From Planctomycetia bacterium (GTDB taxonomy: Bacteria; Planctomycetota; Planctomycetia; Pirellulales; UBA1268): 64,000 nt of DNA. Below, piece by piece: positions 16,768 through 26,199 of the stretch. The DNA is taken from assembly GCA_026401035.1 (NCBI GenBank), contig JAPLNR010000034.1, forward strand, positions 1 through 64,000, in the 5' to 3' direction. The number at the start of each line of letters is the position of its first letter. Position 1 is the stretch's first letter. The position numbers and the translations under genes were made by a program. Under the pieces are notes generated by a model. The model saw only the letters and a program-made list of their open reading frames with translations, ran no database searches and was not told where the DNA came from.

Positions 16768-19728
16768 TCAATCCAGGTAGGTGAATTCGTTCAGGTTCAA
16801 CACCATCAGGCAATAGAGCTCGAGCGCCCGGCCAGGCCCGACGCCATCCTTGTCCTCGAGCGCGTCGATCAGGGCGACACCGCTGGCCACCTCGTCGGCG
16901 GTCACGGAACGCGCGAGGGCCAACTCCAGTGCGCGGCGGACCATCGCGGTGGAGTCGGCATTGTCGGGCCCGCCGGCTTCCTTCCGCACGCGGTCGGCAA
17001 ACACCCGGGCCTGCTGCTGGAGAAAGCTCCCGTTGAGCATGCCGAGCGCCTGCGTGGGCTGCGTGGTCACGAACCGGACCGGGCAAGAGGAGTCGGTATC
17101 AGCCACGTCGAAGTCGGCGAGGATTGGCGTGAGCAGCGACCGTTTCACGTGGGCGTAGATGCTGCGGCGGGCCTGCTCCTGCGGAGGCGACGATCCCCAG
17201 CCCGCGCCCGGCCGCGACTGGCCAGCCAGCACCTCGGCGGGAATCTCCGGGTAGACGCCGGGGCCGAACATCTTCGGATTGAAGGCCCCGCTGGCGACGT
17301 GGATCGAGTCACGCAGTTCCTCGGCGGTGAGCCGCCGCATGTCAAACCTCCAGAGTGCGTCGTTGAGCGGATCCGTCGCAAACGCTTCCGGGTTGCCGGT
17401 TGACGCCGCCCGGTAGGCCTGCGACGTGAGGATCAGTTTGTGCAGGGATTTCAGCCGCCAGTTGTTGGCGATCAGTTCCGTGGCCAGCCAGTCGAGCAGT
17501 TCGGGGTGCGTGGGCGGATCGCCCATCATGCCGAAGTTGCTCGCGCTCCTGACGATCCCACGGCCAAAGTGATGCTGCCAGATCCGATTGACCAGCACGC
17601 GGGAAGGAAGCGGGTTGTCGGGGGAGACGAGCCACCTGGCGAGCGCCGTGCGGCGGCCGGTCGATTTTATTCCGGCGGGCGGTTCGATCTCCGGAACCCT
17701 GGCCTTGAGGATCGAAGGAAACGCCGGCTCGACCCTGTTCTCCGGCTTCGCCTCGGCGTGCGGATTCCCTCGATAAAGCACGAACGTGTCGGGGGCCTCA
17801 GAGCCCGCCTCCGTCACGACCAGCGCCTTGTCGACCGCTACCTGTTCTTTCTTCAGCTGCTCGAGCACGGCGACCTTGGTGTCGTAATCCTTCTTCCCGT
17901 CGACGCCAAGAATCCGCTCGCCATCGGAGCGGATTGCATCCGTGAGCTTGAGCTGCTTTTTTCCTTTCTTTTCCTTTGCCGTGGAGAGCGCGCGCGTCAC
18001 GAAGCCGGGGCCCGACCACGCGACTGACAGCCCCTTGTCATGCAGCCCCTGGAAGTAATCGAGCCGGATCGGCAGCCGGCCCGCCCGCAGCGGCGTCTTC
18101 ACGGTCCGCGGATCCCCTTCGCCATGGATGCCGTCGTATTCAGCCACCACGCGGCCATCGATGGAGAGCCGGGAACCATCGTCGGAATCGAGCACGAACG
18201 TGTAGTCGCCATCCGCCGGAACTTTGAGGAAGCCGCTGAACACATAGCCGAAGTTGTCGGGCCTTAGCGACGGTGCGACACCAATGTCGAAGAGATTGCC
18301 GGCCACGAGCCCCACGTCCTCCGGTTTGAGATCGTCAAACACGGGCAGGCTCATCCATGAATCGCGGTAGAATTTGAAATGGAGATCGTCGAGGTCCCCC
18401 CCGACCGCAGCGCCGGCAGACTGCTGCTCCCAGACAGACCGGAACCGTCCCTCGACCTCGGCCACCGCCTTTTGGGCGGCATCCCGCCGCCGGTTGAGGT
18501 CCGCCACGCGCTCCTGGTACCGCGCCGCCTCGCCGTCATCCTTGAAGATCGGCCGCTCGACGTTCGGGCCACCATTCCCCATCGGCGTGATGTTGTGGAA
18601 AAACGCGAGCAGGCTGTAGTAATCCTTCTGCGGAATCGGGTCGATCTTGTGGTCGTGGCAGCGGGCGCAGTTCACCGTCAGACCCAGAAAGGTCTGGCCC
18701 GTCGTGGCCACGATGTCGTCGAACCAGTCGTACCGCGACTGCACGCGATCTGCCGGCTCGTCGTCCCAGAGGCCGAGCCGGTAATAGCCGGTCGCGACCA
18801 GGGCATCGGCCGAGGGGCTCGGCAGTTCATCCCCGGCCAGCTGCTCGATCACGAACTGGTCGTAGGGCTTGTCGTCGTTGAGCGCGCGGATGACGTAGTC
18901 GCGATATCGCCAGGCGTGCGGCTTGTTGCCGTCGCGTTCGAAACTATTGGTGTCGGCATAGCGGACGAGGTCGAGCCAATGGCGGGCCCACTTCTCACCA
19001 TAGTGGGGCGAGGCGAGCAGTCGATCGACCACCCGCTCCCAGGCCTGCGGCGAATTGTCGGCGAGGAAATTGTGGAGTTCCTCCGCCGTGGGCGGCAGGC
19101 CGGTGATGTCGTAGGTGGCCCGCCGCAACAGCACGGTCTTGTCGGCGGACTGCGGCGGAGCAAGGCCACGGCGAGCGAGGCCGTCACGAACAAACGCATC
19201 GATCGGGTTGGGGGCCGCGCCATCTACCGTGGCGACCGCTGGCACCGCCGGCCTGACGAGTGGCCGAAACGCCCAGTGCTCCTTCCACTCGGCCCCCTCT
19301 TCGATCCATTGCTTGATCGACTTGACCTGATTCGCCGTGAGCCGCGGCCCCTCCGGGGGCATCTGGATGTCCGGATCGGTGGAGGTGATCCGCTCGAGAA
19401 TCACGCTCTCGGAAACCTTTCCGGGCAGGATGGCATGGCCGCCGCTCTCGAGGGCCACCGTGGCACCGGCCTGTTCATCGAGACGCAGGCCGCCCTCGCG
19501 GGTATCCGGCCCATGGCAGGCGAAGCACCGCTTGGCCAGCAATGGTTGGATGTCGCGGGAGAAGTCGACCGGTGCTGCGGTTGCCATCGGCATCGGTGCT
19601 AGAACGCCGAACCACAGCGCGAGTCCCACCGCCGCACGCCATCCGGGAGGCCCAGTCCATTGGCAGACGGAAGACCGCGGCTGGCGGGCCGGGCTTGGCA
19701 TACTCGTCGTACGTTGGATGCGTGCCAT
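16768..19728 (-). CDS. Planctomycete cytochrome c, DUF1549 and DUF1553 domain protein (with PA14-like insert)
   Basis: About 986 residues. After a signal sequence ending near ATAAPVDF comes a planctomycete cytochrome C domain with the heme motif CFACH, then DUF1549 (HWAFRPL, DAFVRDGLARRGL, KWARHWLDLVRYADT), a second CARCH motif (near residue 360), a PA14-like stretch (FDIGVAPSLRPDNFGYVFSG) and C-terminal DUF1553 (RVLVNRIWQHHFGRG, DWLATEL). The track start at 19794 is a TTG that overlaps a TTGACA promoter box, so a downstream ATG is real: 19728 (MARIQ) or 19701 (MPSPARQ). It heads the five-gene operon and is probably a periplasmic electron-transfer protein. Confidence 0.9.
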   Translation of the reverse strand: MARIQRTTSMPSPARQPRSSVCQWTGPPGWRAAVGLALWFGVLAPMPMATAAPVDFSRDIQPLLAKRCFACHGPDTREGGLRLDEQAGATVALESGGHAILPGKVSESVILERITSTDPDIQMPPEGPRLTANQVKSIKQWIEEGAEWKEHWAFRPLVRPAVPAVATVDGAAPNPIDAFVRDGLARRGLAPPQSADKTVLLRRATYDITGLPPTAEELHNFLADNSPQAWERVVDRLLASPHYGEKWARHWLDLVRYADTNSFERDGNKPHAWRYRDYVIRALNDDKPYDQFVIEQLAGDELPSPSADALVATGYYRLGLWDDEPADRVQSRYDWFDDIVATTGQTFLGLTVNCARCHDHKIDPIPQKDYYSLLAFFHNITPMGNGGPNVERPIFKDDGEAARYQERVADLNRRRDAAQKAVAEVEGRFRSVWEQQSAGAAVGGDLDDLHFKFYRDSWMSLPVFDDLKPEDVGLVAGNLFDIGVAPSLRPDNFGYVFSGFLKVPADGDYTFVLDSDDGSRLSIDGRVVAEYDGIHGEGDPRTVKTPLRAGRLPIRLDYFQGLHDKGLSVAWSGPGFVTRALSTAKEKKGKKQLKLTDAIRSDGERILGVDGKKDYDTKVAVLEQLKKEQVAVDKALVVTEAGSEAPDTFVLYRGNPHAEAKPENRVEPAFPSILKARVPEIEPPAGIKSTGRRTALARWLVSPDNPLPSRVLVNRIWQHHFGRGIVRSASNFGMMGDPPTHPELLDWLATELIANNWRLKSLHKLILTSQAYRAASTGNPEAFATDPLNDALWRFDMRRLTAEELRDSIHVASGAFNPKMFGPGVYPEIPAEVLAGQSRPGAGWGSSPPQEQARRSIYAHVKRSLLTPILADFDVADTDSSCPVRFVTTQPTQALGMLNGSFLQQQARVFADRVRKEAGGPDNADSTAMVRRALELALARSVTADEVASGVALIDALEDKDGVGPGRALELYCLMVLNLNEFTYLD

Positions 19729-19766
19729 TGCCGCTCTGATCGAACCGAAGAAATGCGACCGGATCG

Positions 19767-19794
19767 ATTCTAAGCGCCGTTTACAAAGTGTCAA
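19767..19794 (-). promoter_or_regulatory. Sigma-70-type promoter of the cytochrome/DUF1501 operon
   Basis: On the minus strand TTGACA (19794-19789), a 16-base spacer and TAGAAT (19772-19767) form a near-consensus promoter about 40 bases before the preferred start codon. The AT-rich stretch 19781-19815 also holds ACAAA...TTTGT arms and two GTGT blocks that could be a repressor site for the divergent ROK protein; that part is speculative. Confidence 0.6.
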
Positions 19795-19856
19795 ATTTTG
19801 TTAGTGTTTTGGAAGGTTTGGCATCTGGAATGAATGGCCCTCGGGCGGCGTTTGGC

Positions 19857-21026
19857 ATGACTCTCAAGGAAAACCGCGTCGAGTCGACGCTCCTGCGGCG
19901 GATCAACGAGCGGCGGCTATTGGAGGTGATCCAGCAGCAGGGGCCTTCATCCCGTGCGATGCTCACGCGGGTTTCGGGTCTGACTGCGCCCACGGTTTCC
20001 AAAGCCGTCGATTCGCTTCTGAAGCGCGGCCTCGTCGAGGAACTCGAGCCGGTCGAGCAGGCGCTCGGCCGCCCAGGCCGGCTCGTCCGCATGGCGGCCG
20101 AATCGGCGGCCGTGCTCGGTGTCGTCATCGATGCCCAGGTCTGCTGCGTCGCGGCGGCCGGTCTCGACGGCAAGGTGACGGAGGAGCAGACCCGCCGGTT
20201 CGCAACGCCCGACACCTACTCCGCCCTGCTCGACACGATCGAGGAGCACTGCCGCTGTCTTCTCGCCGGCGTGTCGGGCACCGTGCATGGCATCGGGGTC
20301 AGCGTGCCCGGTCTCGTCAATGAACGGCTCGAGGAGATCGTCTTCTCGCCGAATCTTCACCTTCTCGACAAGCGAAACCCCGCCCGCGATCTCGAGGCCC
20401 GTCTGGAAGTGCACTGCCTGCTCCTGCAGGAAACCGACTCGCTCTGCCTGAGCGAGCGCATCTACGGCGACGCCCGCGGGCTGCACGACTTCGCGATGCT
20501 CGACGTCACCACCGGCCTGGGCTTGGGCGTGATGAGCGGCGGGCAGTTGCTCGCCGGCCACAGCGGGATGGCAGGCGAGGTGGGCCACATCACCGTTGTT
20601 CCCGACGGCGTCCGCTGCGGCTGCGGCAACCGTGGCTGCCTCGAGACCTTGGCCACCGACTCGGCGCTCGTGCGGCTGATGGCGGAACAACTCGGCCAGC
20701 CCCTCGATCTCGAGGCGGCCACCGCCCTGCTCGAAAACCGCGCCGCCGACTTCCAGCACGAACTGCGGACAGTCACCGAATATCTCGCGATCGCCATCGC
20801 CGCCGTGATCAACATCTTCAATCCCACCACGCTCTTCGTGCATGGCACGCTGCTGGCCGGCTCGGAGGAACGGTTTGCCCGGGTGCTCGAACGGGTCAAG
20901 CAGCGGACGCTCACCGCCTCGCTGGCAGATTGCACAATCGTCGCCACGCGATCGAGCAAGAGACAGGGCGCCATCGCCGGTATCATGCACCATCTCACGA
21001 ACGCCTGGGCCCCGTCCATTCGCTAA
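19857..21026 (+). CDS. ROK family transcriptional repressor (NagC/XylR type)
   Basis: A 389-residue protein. Residues about 12-75 form a winged helix-turn-helix (LLEVIQQQGPSSRAML, GLTAPTVSKAVDSLLKRGLV), followed by the ROK sugar-binding/ATPase-like fold with GIGVSVPGLVN, DVTTGLGLGVMSGG and the zinc motif CGCGNRGCLE. Such regulators release DNA on binding a sugar or sugar phosphate. The track start GTG 19788 overlaps the divergent promoter; ATG 19857 (or 19830) fits the family N-terminus. It is divergent from the cytochrome/DUF1501 operon and 4 bp upstream of the SDR gene, so it probably controls both. Confidence 0.88.
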   Translation: MTLKENRVESTLLRRINERRLLEVIQQQGPSSRAMLTRVSGLTAPTVSKAVDSLLKRGLVEELEPVEQALGRPGRLVRMAAESAAVLGVVIDAQVCCVAAAGLDGKVTEEQTRRFATPDTYSALLDTIEEHCRCLLAGVSGTVHGIGVSVPGLVNERLEEIVFSPNLHLLDKRNPARDLEARLEVHCLLLQETDSLCLSERIYGDARGLHDFAMLDVTTGLGLGVMSGGQLLAGHSGMAGEVGHITVVPDGVRCGCGNRGCLETLATDSALVRLMAEQLGQPLDLEAATALLENRAADFQHELRTVTEYLAIAIAAVINIFNPTTLFVHGTLLAGSEERFARVLERVKQRTLTASLADCTIVATRSSKRQGAIAGIMHHLTNAWAPSIR

Positions 21027-21030
21027 AAAT

Positions 21031-21798
21031 ATGCCGACACCAAGCCCCTTCTCCCTCCACGGCCGGGTCGCCCTCGTGACCGGCTCCTCCACCGGCCTCG
21101 GCAAGGCGATCGCCAGATGCCTCGGCCTCGCCGGCGCACACGTGGCCGTGAACTACTCCAACTCGCAGGCCCGCGCGGAGGAAACGCTCGCCGAACTGCG
21201 GGCCGCCGGCATCACGGCCGACCTCTTCAAGGCCGACGTCACCAGCGAGGCCGAGATCGACGCGATGTTCACCGCGATCGAGAACTCACTCGGCCCAGTT
21301 GCCGTCATCGTGGCCAATGCGACGCCCGCCCAGCCACTGAAATCCATCGAGGAATACGACTGGGCCTTCCACCAGCAGATGCTCGACTTCTTCGTGAAGA
21401 GCCCCTACCTGCTCGCCCGCCGGGCGCTGCCCGGCATGAAAGAGCGCCGGCACGGCCGGTTCATCAATATCACCAGCGAGGTGTTTCACCTCGGCGTGGC
21501 CCCCTTCTCCGCCTATGTGGCCGCCAAGGGCGGCCAAACCGGCTGGTCGCGAAGCATGTGCCACGAACTGGCGCCGCACGGGATCACCGTCAACATGATC
21601 GCGCCCGGCTGGATTCCGGTGGAGCGGCATGAAAACGATCCGCAGGCCGACAAGGATGCGTATCTGGCAACGATCCCCACAGGCCGCTGGGGCAAACCCG
21701 AGGAGGTCGGCTGGGCGGCTGCGTATCTCGCCAGCGACGAAGCCGGCTTCGTGACCGGCCAGACGATCGCCGTCAACGGCGGCCGGACGTGCTGGTAG
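21031..21798 (+). CDS. Short-chain dehydrogenase/reductase (SDR)
   Basis: A 255-residue classical SDR: cofactor motif TGSSTGLGKA near residue 18, the VANA segment in place of NNAG, catalytic Ser in NITSEVF and the YVAAK (YxxxK) pair, then APGWIPVERH and the C-terminal GFVTGQTIAVNGG. It should use NAD(P)H to oxidise or reduce a hydroxyl/keto group, plausibly of a sugar given the adjacent ROK regulator 4 bp upstream and the DUF1501 operon across the promoter. The start ATG 21031 replaces the track start inside the ROK gene. The TAG stop is part of a palindromic repeat. Confidence 0.9.
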   Translation: MPTPSPFSLHGRVALVTGSSTGLGKAIARCLGLAGAHVAVNYSNSQARAEETLAELRAAGITADLFKADVTSEAEIDAMFTAIENSLGPVAVIVANATPAQPLKSIEEYDWAFHQQMLDFFVKSPYLLARRALPGMKERRHGRFINITSEVFHLGVAPFSAYVAAKGGQTGWSRSMCHELAPHGITVNMIAPGWIPVERHENDPQADKDAYLATIPTGRWGKPEEVGWAAAYLASDEAGFVTGQTIAVNGGRTCW

Positions 21799-21816
21799 GA
21801 CAGGCTTCAGCCTGTC
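21796..21816. repeat. Palindromic repeat GACAGGCTTCAGCCTGTC
   Basis: The sequence TAGGACAGGCTTCAGCCTGTC is a perfect palindrome around TTCA/TGAA-type centres. It contains the TAG stop of the SDR gene (21796-21798) and lies between convergent SDR and glnA genes. Same family as 7843, 23819 and 61531. Confidence 0.75.
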
Positions 21817-21825
21817 AGCACCCCA

Positions 21826-23238
21826 TCAGGCATCGTAATAGAGGCAGAACTCATACGGATGCGGACGCAGCCGCATCGGGGCGATTTCCTTCTCGCGCTT
21901 GTACTTGAGCCAGGTGGCGATCACGTCGTCGGTGAAGACGTCGCCGCGGAGCAGGAAATCATGGTCGCGCTCGAGGGCGTCGAGCGCCTCGTCGAGCGAG
22001 CCCGGTGCCTTCGGCACGTTGGCCAATTCCTCCGGCGGCATGTCGTAGATGTCGCGGTCGAGCGGCGCACCGGGATGAATCTTGTTTTGAATGCCGTCGA
22101 TCGCGGCCAGCAGGATCGCCGAGAAGGCGAGATAAGGATTGCAGGTCGGGTCGGGGCAGCGAAACTCGATCCGCTTCGTCTTCGGGCTCGCCGAATACAT
22201 CGGAATCCGACAACTGGCCGAGCGGTTCCGCTGCGAATAGGCGAGGTTCACCGGGGCCTCGTAGCCCGGCACGAGCCGCTTGTAACTGTTGGTCGTGGGG
22301 TTCGAGATCGCGAGGATCGCCGGGGCATGCCTCAGGATGCCCCCCATCGCGTGCAGCGCCATCTCCGAGAGCCCAGCGTAGCCGGAGCCGGCGAAGAGCG
22401 GGTGGCCGTCCTTCCAGAGCGAGATGTGCGTGTGCATGCCGGAGCCGTTGTCGCCGTACATCGGCTTCGGCATGAACGTGGCCGTCTTGCCGTGCCGGCG
22501 GGCGACGTTCCGCACGATGTATTTGTAGAGGCACATCTGGTCGGCCATCCGCACCAGTTCCTGGAACCGCATGTCGATCTCGCACTGGCCGGCCGTTGCC
22601 ACCTCATGATGCTGGGCCTCGACGTCGATGCCGCACTGGATCATCGTCTGCATCATCTCGTTGCGGACATCCATCAGTTGGTCGGCGGGGGGGCAGGGAA
22701 AGTAGCCCTCCTTGTGCCGCAGCTTGTAGCCGAGATTCGGCGCCTCGACACGGCCGCGATTCCATTCCGCCTCGGCGCTGTCGATGTGGAAGTAGCCTTC
22801 GTGCGCATTCTGGTCGAACCGCACGTCATCGAACACGAAAAACTCCGCCTCGGGCCCGATGAAGCAGGTGTCGGCGATGCCGGTGCTCTTCAGGTAGTTC
22901 ACCGCCTTGCGGGCGATGTTCCGCGGATCCCGCGAGTAGTCCTCCCGCGTGATCGGATCCTGGATCATGCAGATCATCACGAGCGTGGGAATCTGCGCGA
23001 ACGGATCGACGACGGCCGTGTCGGGCACCGGCACGAGCAGCATGTCGCTCTCGTTGATCGCCTGCCAGCCGCGGATGCTCGAGCCGTCGAAACCGAGGCC
23101 GTCCTCGAACGTGTCTTCCTCGAGTTTCGTGACGGGGATCGTGAAGTGCTGCCAGGCGCCGAGAAAGTCGGCAAACCGCAGATCGACCGCCTTCACTTCC
23201 TTCTCGCGGCACATCGCGAGCACTTCACGGGGCTTCAT
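21826..23238 (-). CDS. glnA: Type I glutamine synthetase
   Basis: A 470-residue enzyme that makes glutamine from glutamate and ammonia. Visible landmarks are DGSSIRGWQ near residue 52, the metal-binding [19 protein letters not shown], the [10 protein letters not shown] flap region, [13 protein letters not shown] and [10 protein letters not shown]. The adenylylation loop [10 protein letters not shown] near residue 400 carries the Tyr that is AMP-modified in GSI-beta enzymes, so adenylyl control is possible. The start is fixed at ATG 23238 by a perfect AGGAGG six bases upstream; the longer track ORF covers the upstream small gene. Length and motifs are complete. Confidence 0.95.
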   Translation of the reverse strand: MKPREVLAMCREKEVKAVDLRFADFLGAWQHFTIPVTKLEEDTFEDGLGFDGSSIRGWQAINESDMLLVPVPDTAVVDPFAQIPTLVMICMIQDPITREDYSRDPRNIARKAVNYLKSTGIADTCFIGPEAEFFVFDDVRFDQNAHEGYFHIDSAEAEWNRGRVEAPNLGYKLRHKEGYFPCPPADQLMDVRNEMMQTMIQCGIDVEAQHHEVATAGQCEIDMRFQELVRMADQMCLYKYIVRNVARRHGKTATFMPKPMYGDNGSGMHTHISLWKDGHPLFAGSGYAGLSEMALHAMGGILRHAPAILAISNPTTNSYKRLVPGYEAPVNLAYSQRNRSASCRIPMYSASPKTKRIEFRCPDPTCNPYLAFSAILLAAIDGIQNKIHPGAPLDRDIYDMPPEELANVPKAPGSLDEALDALERDHDFLLRGDVFTDDVIATWLKYKREKEIAPMRLRPHPYEFCLYYDA

Positions 23239-23270
23239 CGGGAACCTCCTGGGGGGTCCCCCATCATACG

Positions 23271-23666
23271 TCAAACGCAGGACAGGCTCGCCGCCCAGCC
23301 CTCCGCCAACTGCTCGAGCCGCAGCCGGCCGGCGAGCAGCGGCCCGGTGACGCGAAGCACGAGCGTCGTGGCCGCGGCCATTTCTGCGGCGTCGATCGAC
23401 ACGACCTCGTACTCGCCGGCGTCCATACGACGGGCGCGGCCGCGGCCGCCGGAGATCGCGCTTTCCCGGATGTCGAGCCATGCCAGCCGGTGTGGCGGCA
23501 ACTCAAGCGCGGCGACGGCCGAGCCACCGGCCTGCGGGATCTCCATCAGCCGCCACGTGCGACAGGCGACGCCGTCTTCCAGCAGCAGGTCAAAGTGCCG
23601 CCCGACCGGATCATCCGGGGCGCCCGTGTGCTCGAGAAGGGTGAACCGCGGCATGCGCACGAGCAT
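23271..23666 (-). CDS. Small protein resembling the LigD 3'-phosphoesterase domain
   Basis: A 131-residue protein without signal peptide. The pattern RFTLLEHT near the start, [26 protein letters not shown] and [17 protein letters not shown] recalls the phosphoesterase (PE) domain attached to bacterial LigD and found alone in some genomes. The second catalytic-type His/Asp pair (xHFDLLLE) is retained, but other PE residues cannot be verified by eye. No ligase or polymerase domain is nearby, so a role in end-trimming is inference. It ends 32 bp upstream of glnA on the same strand and may share its transcript. ATG 23654 is an alternative start. Confidence 0.6.
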   Translation of the reverse strand: MLVRMPRFTLLEHTGAPDDPVGRHFDLLLEDGVACRTWRLMEIPQAGGSAVAALELPPHRLAWLDIRESAISGGRGRARRMDAGEYEVVSIDAAEMAAATTLVLRVTGPLLAGRLRLEQLAEGWAASLSCV

Positions 23667-23818
23667 AAAGAAAAAGAGGGGTTTCTCAATCCTGCTTGGG
23701 GACGAGACGTGCGCCGGTGCCCGCCGTCTCGTGGACGGCCGGTGGTTTCACAGGCGGCCGCCGATGCTAGGAGCCGGGATCGGCGACCAATGCGGGTTGC
23801 GTGCACAGGCGAGGGCAT

Positions 23819-23840
23819 GACAGGCTGAAGCCTGTCCTAC
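23819..23840. repeat. Palindromic repeat GACAGGCTGAAGCCTGTC
   Basis: The copy reads GACAGGCTGAAGCCTGTCCTAC, 24 bases beyond the thrS stop codon (3' side), and could act as its terminator hairpin. No run of Ts follows. Same family as 7843, 21796 and 61531. The rest of the 198-bp gap (23667-23864) holds only an 8-bp inverted repeat (ACGAGACG/CGTCTCGT). Confidence 0.7.
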
Positions 23841-23864
23841 TTTCCGGAAGGCAGGCGCCGGTCT

Positions 23865-25886
23865 TCAATACTCGTCGCCAGTGGCCTGCTCGCCGGGCAG
23901 CGTCAGCGGCTTGGGCTTGTGGCGGACGGCCCGGCGGGCGTTTTCGTCGCGGAGCCGTTCCACCGCCGCCTCGAGGCTCATCGCTCCGAGATCGCCGTCG
24001 ATCCGGTCGCGGAGGCTCACCGTGCCGGCGGCCTCGTCCCGCGGGCCGCAGACGATCATCATCGGGATCAGCTCCACCTGCGCGTTGCGAACCTTGGCCC
24101 CGAGCTTCTCGGCGGCCAGATCGATGCCCACGCGGAGGCCGGCCGCCTCCAGCCGTTCCTTGACCAGCTTCGCATACGCCTCGCTCTTCTCGCTCACCGG
24201 CAGCACGCGGGCCTGCTCGGGGGCCAGCCAGAGCGGAAACGCGCCGGCGAAGTGCTCGATGAGCACCCCCACAAACCGCTCCATGCTGCCCAGCGGCGCC
24301 CGGTGGATCATCACCGGCTGGTGCTTGGCGTTGTCGGCGCCGATGTATTCAAGATCGAACCGCTCCTGGCTGGGAAGGTTGTAGTCGAGCTGCACGGTGC
24401 CAAGCTGCCACTCGCGGCCGAGCGAGTCGTTGACCACGAAGTCGATCTTCGGACCGTAGAAGGCCGCCTCGCCCGGCTCGGGCTCACAGCCGGGCAGGTT
24501 CATCCGGCGGGCCACCCGCTCGATCGCGGCCTCGGCCTCGTCCCACCGCGCGGGCGGACCGACATATTTATCGCTCTTGGGATCGCGGAAGCCGAGGCGA
24601 ACGCGGAAGTTGTCGAAGGCGAGGCTCTCCAAAACCTTGAGTGTGAAGTCGATGCAGCCTTCGACCTCCTTCTCGACCTGCTCCGGCATGCAGAAGATGT
24701 GGGCGTCGTCCTGGGTGAAGCCCCGGACCCGCGTCATGCCGCCGAGCTCGCCCGACTGCTCGTAGCGGTAGACCGTGCCAAACTCCGCCAGCCGCAGCGG
24801 CAGTTCCTTGTAGCTCCGCGGCCGCGCCTTGTAGATCATCGTGTGGTGCGGGCAGTTCATCGGCTTGAGCAGATATTGCTCGTCGTCGCTCATCACGATC
24901 GGCTTGAACTGGCTGTCGGCATAGTACGGATAGTGGCCGGATATCTTGTAGAGATCGACCTTGCCGATGTGCGGCGTGTAGACCGGCTCGTAACCGCGCT
25001 TGGCGAGTTCGTCGCGGACGAAGCTCTCGAGCACGCCCCGCACGGTCGCCCCCTTCGGCATCCAAAGCACGAGCCCGGAGCCGACGAGCGGGCTCGTCGT
25101 GAAGAGATCGAGCTGCTTGCCGAGCACGCGATGATCTCGCTTGCGGGCCTCCTCGAGCGCGGCCAGGTGCGCATCGAGATCTTCCTGCGAGAACCAGGCC
25201 GTGCCGTAGAGCCGCTGCAACTGGGCGTTGTTGGCGTCGCCTTTCCAGTAGGCGCCGGCGATGTTCGTGAGCTTGAAGGCACCGATGCAGCCGGGGCTGG
25301 GCACGTGCGGGCCGCGGCAGAGATCGACGAATTCGCCCTGCCGGTAGAACGAGAGCGTCGGATGCTCGGCCAGTCCCGTCTCGATGTGCTCGACCTTCAA
25401 GGGCTGCCGGAGATCCCGGACAATCTCCACGGCCTTGTCGCGGGGCACCTCGACCCGTTCGAACTCCTCGTCGGCCGCGATGATTCTCTTCATCTCGGCC
25501 TCGATCAACGGGATGTCGTCGTCCGTGATCGGCCGGCTGGCCCGCATGTCGTAATAGAAGCCGGCGCCCACCGTCGGCCCGAAGGCCAGTTCGACGCCGT
25601 CGAAGAGCCGCATCACGGCGCGGGCCATCACATGGGCCGCCGAGTGACGCATCACGGGCAATGCCCGCGGATCACCGGCCACGAGCAGTTCCAGCGCCAC
25701 CTCGCCGGCTGCGGGCAGCAACGCGTCGAGCCCCACGGTCTTGCCGTCGAGCAGGGCCGCGATCGGCCGCGACTTCTTCGGGCCCTTTCCCAGCGTGGAC
25801 AGAGCCATTTCGGCGACGACATCGGCCACCCGCGCAGCCTGTGGATACTCGCGAACGACGCCATCGGCAAAACGGACGGTGGGCAT
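23865..25886 (-). CDS. thrS: Threonine-tRNA ligase
   Basis: A 673-residue class II aminoacyl-tRNA synthetase. The N-terminal TGS domain (residues 1-62), the editing domain with [10 protein letters not shown] near residue 82 and CRGPHVPS further on, the catalytic core with MNCPHH (zinc Cys), [21 protein letters not shown] (motif 2) and [11 protein letters not shown] (motif 3), and the anticodon-binding C-terminal domain are all present in order. It charges tRNA-Thr with threonine in the cytoplasm. The start ATG 25886 opens the TGS domain directly (PTVRFADG). A conserved 5' leader could not be identified in the 207-bp gap before the tRNA. Confidence 0.96.
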   Translation of the reverse strand: MPTVRFADGVVREYPQAARVADVVAEMALSTLGKGPKKSRPIAALLDGKTVGLDALLPAAGEVALELLVAGDPRALPVMRHSAAHVMARAVMRLFDGVELAFGPTVGAGFYYDMRASRPITDDDIPLIEAEMKRIIAADEEFERVEVPRDKAVEIVRDLRQPLKVEHIETGLAEHPTLSFYRQGEFVDLCRGPHVPSPGCIGAFKLTNIAGAYWKGDANNAQLQRLYGTAWFSQEDLDAHLAALEEARKRDHRVLGKQLDLFTTSPLVGSGLVLWMPKGATVRGVLESFVRDELAKRGYEPVYTPHIGKVDLYKISGHYPYYADSQFKPIVMSDDEQYLLKPMNCPHHTMIYKARPRSYKELPLRLAEFGTVYRYEQSGELGGMTRVRGFTQDDAHIFCMPEQVEKEVEGCIDFTLKVLESLAFDNFRVRLGFRDPKSDKYVGPPARWDEAEAAIERVARRMNLPGCEPEPGEAAFYGPKIDFVVNDSLGREWQLGTVQLDYNLPSQERFDLEYIGADNAKHQPVMIHRAPLGSMERFVGVLIEHFAGAFPLWLAPEQARVLPVSEKSEAYAKLVKERLEAAGLRVGIDLAAEKLGAKVRNAQVELIPMMIVCGPRDEAAGTVSLRDRIDGDLGAMSLEAAVERLRDENARRAVRHKPKPLTLPGEQATGDEY

Positions 25887-26046
25887 AGCGGATCACTGGG
25901 GCAAAGGGTTGATCGGAAGGGTCGAAATCGCTGCGGCCGGCGCCAAAACAGCGGGTTCTGTGCCGCCCGCACAGTATCCCCGCAGCGGCCCGGTCGGCAA
26001 GGCCGCTCGGCCCCGCAGCGCCCGCTTCGCCCAACGCACTCCACCC

Positions 26047-26075
26047 TTGACTCGCCGCACATTCGGCGTGAGACT
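26047..26075 (+). promoter_or_regulatory. Possible promoter of the tRNA gene
   Basis: TTGACT (26047-26052), 17 bases, then GAGACT (26070-26075) lies about 19 bases before the tRNA. The -35 box is good and the -10 box is poor, so this is a weak candidate. Confidence 0.3.
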
Positions 26076-26093
26076 CAAGCCTGACGACTGTGC

Positions 26094-26167
26094 GGGCGAT
26101 TAGCTCAGTTGGTTAGAGCACTAGCTCGACAAGCTAGGGGTCATAGGTTCGAGTCCTATATCGCCCA
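26094..26167 (+). tRNA. tRNA-Val (anticodon GAC)
   Basis: A 74-nt cloverleaf: acceptor GGGCGAT/ATCGCCC, D arm GCTC-loop-GAGC, anticodon arm CTAGC-TCGACAA-GCTAG, T arm ATAGG-TTCGAGT-CCTAT, discriminator A, no encoded CCA. The anticodon GAC reads GTC/GTT Val codons. The base before the anticodon is C rather than the nearly universal U33. In addition T32 and A38 could pair and shrink the loop. Confidence 0.93.
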
Positions 26168-26199
26168 CTTGCTTCCAGCGCGCGCAAGGCCTGACCGGT

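Noticed and set aside
19788-21026. GTG 19788 as the ROK start
   Set aside because: It lies within the -35 region of the divergent promoter and adds residues not seen in the family's N-terminus.
21859-23820. 653-residue plus-strand ORF
   Set aside because: Shadow of glnA; no recognisable domain.
23919-26084. 721-residue plus-strand ORF
   Set aside because: Antisense shadow of thrS; high-GC third positions remove stops on the opposite strand.
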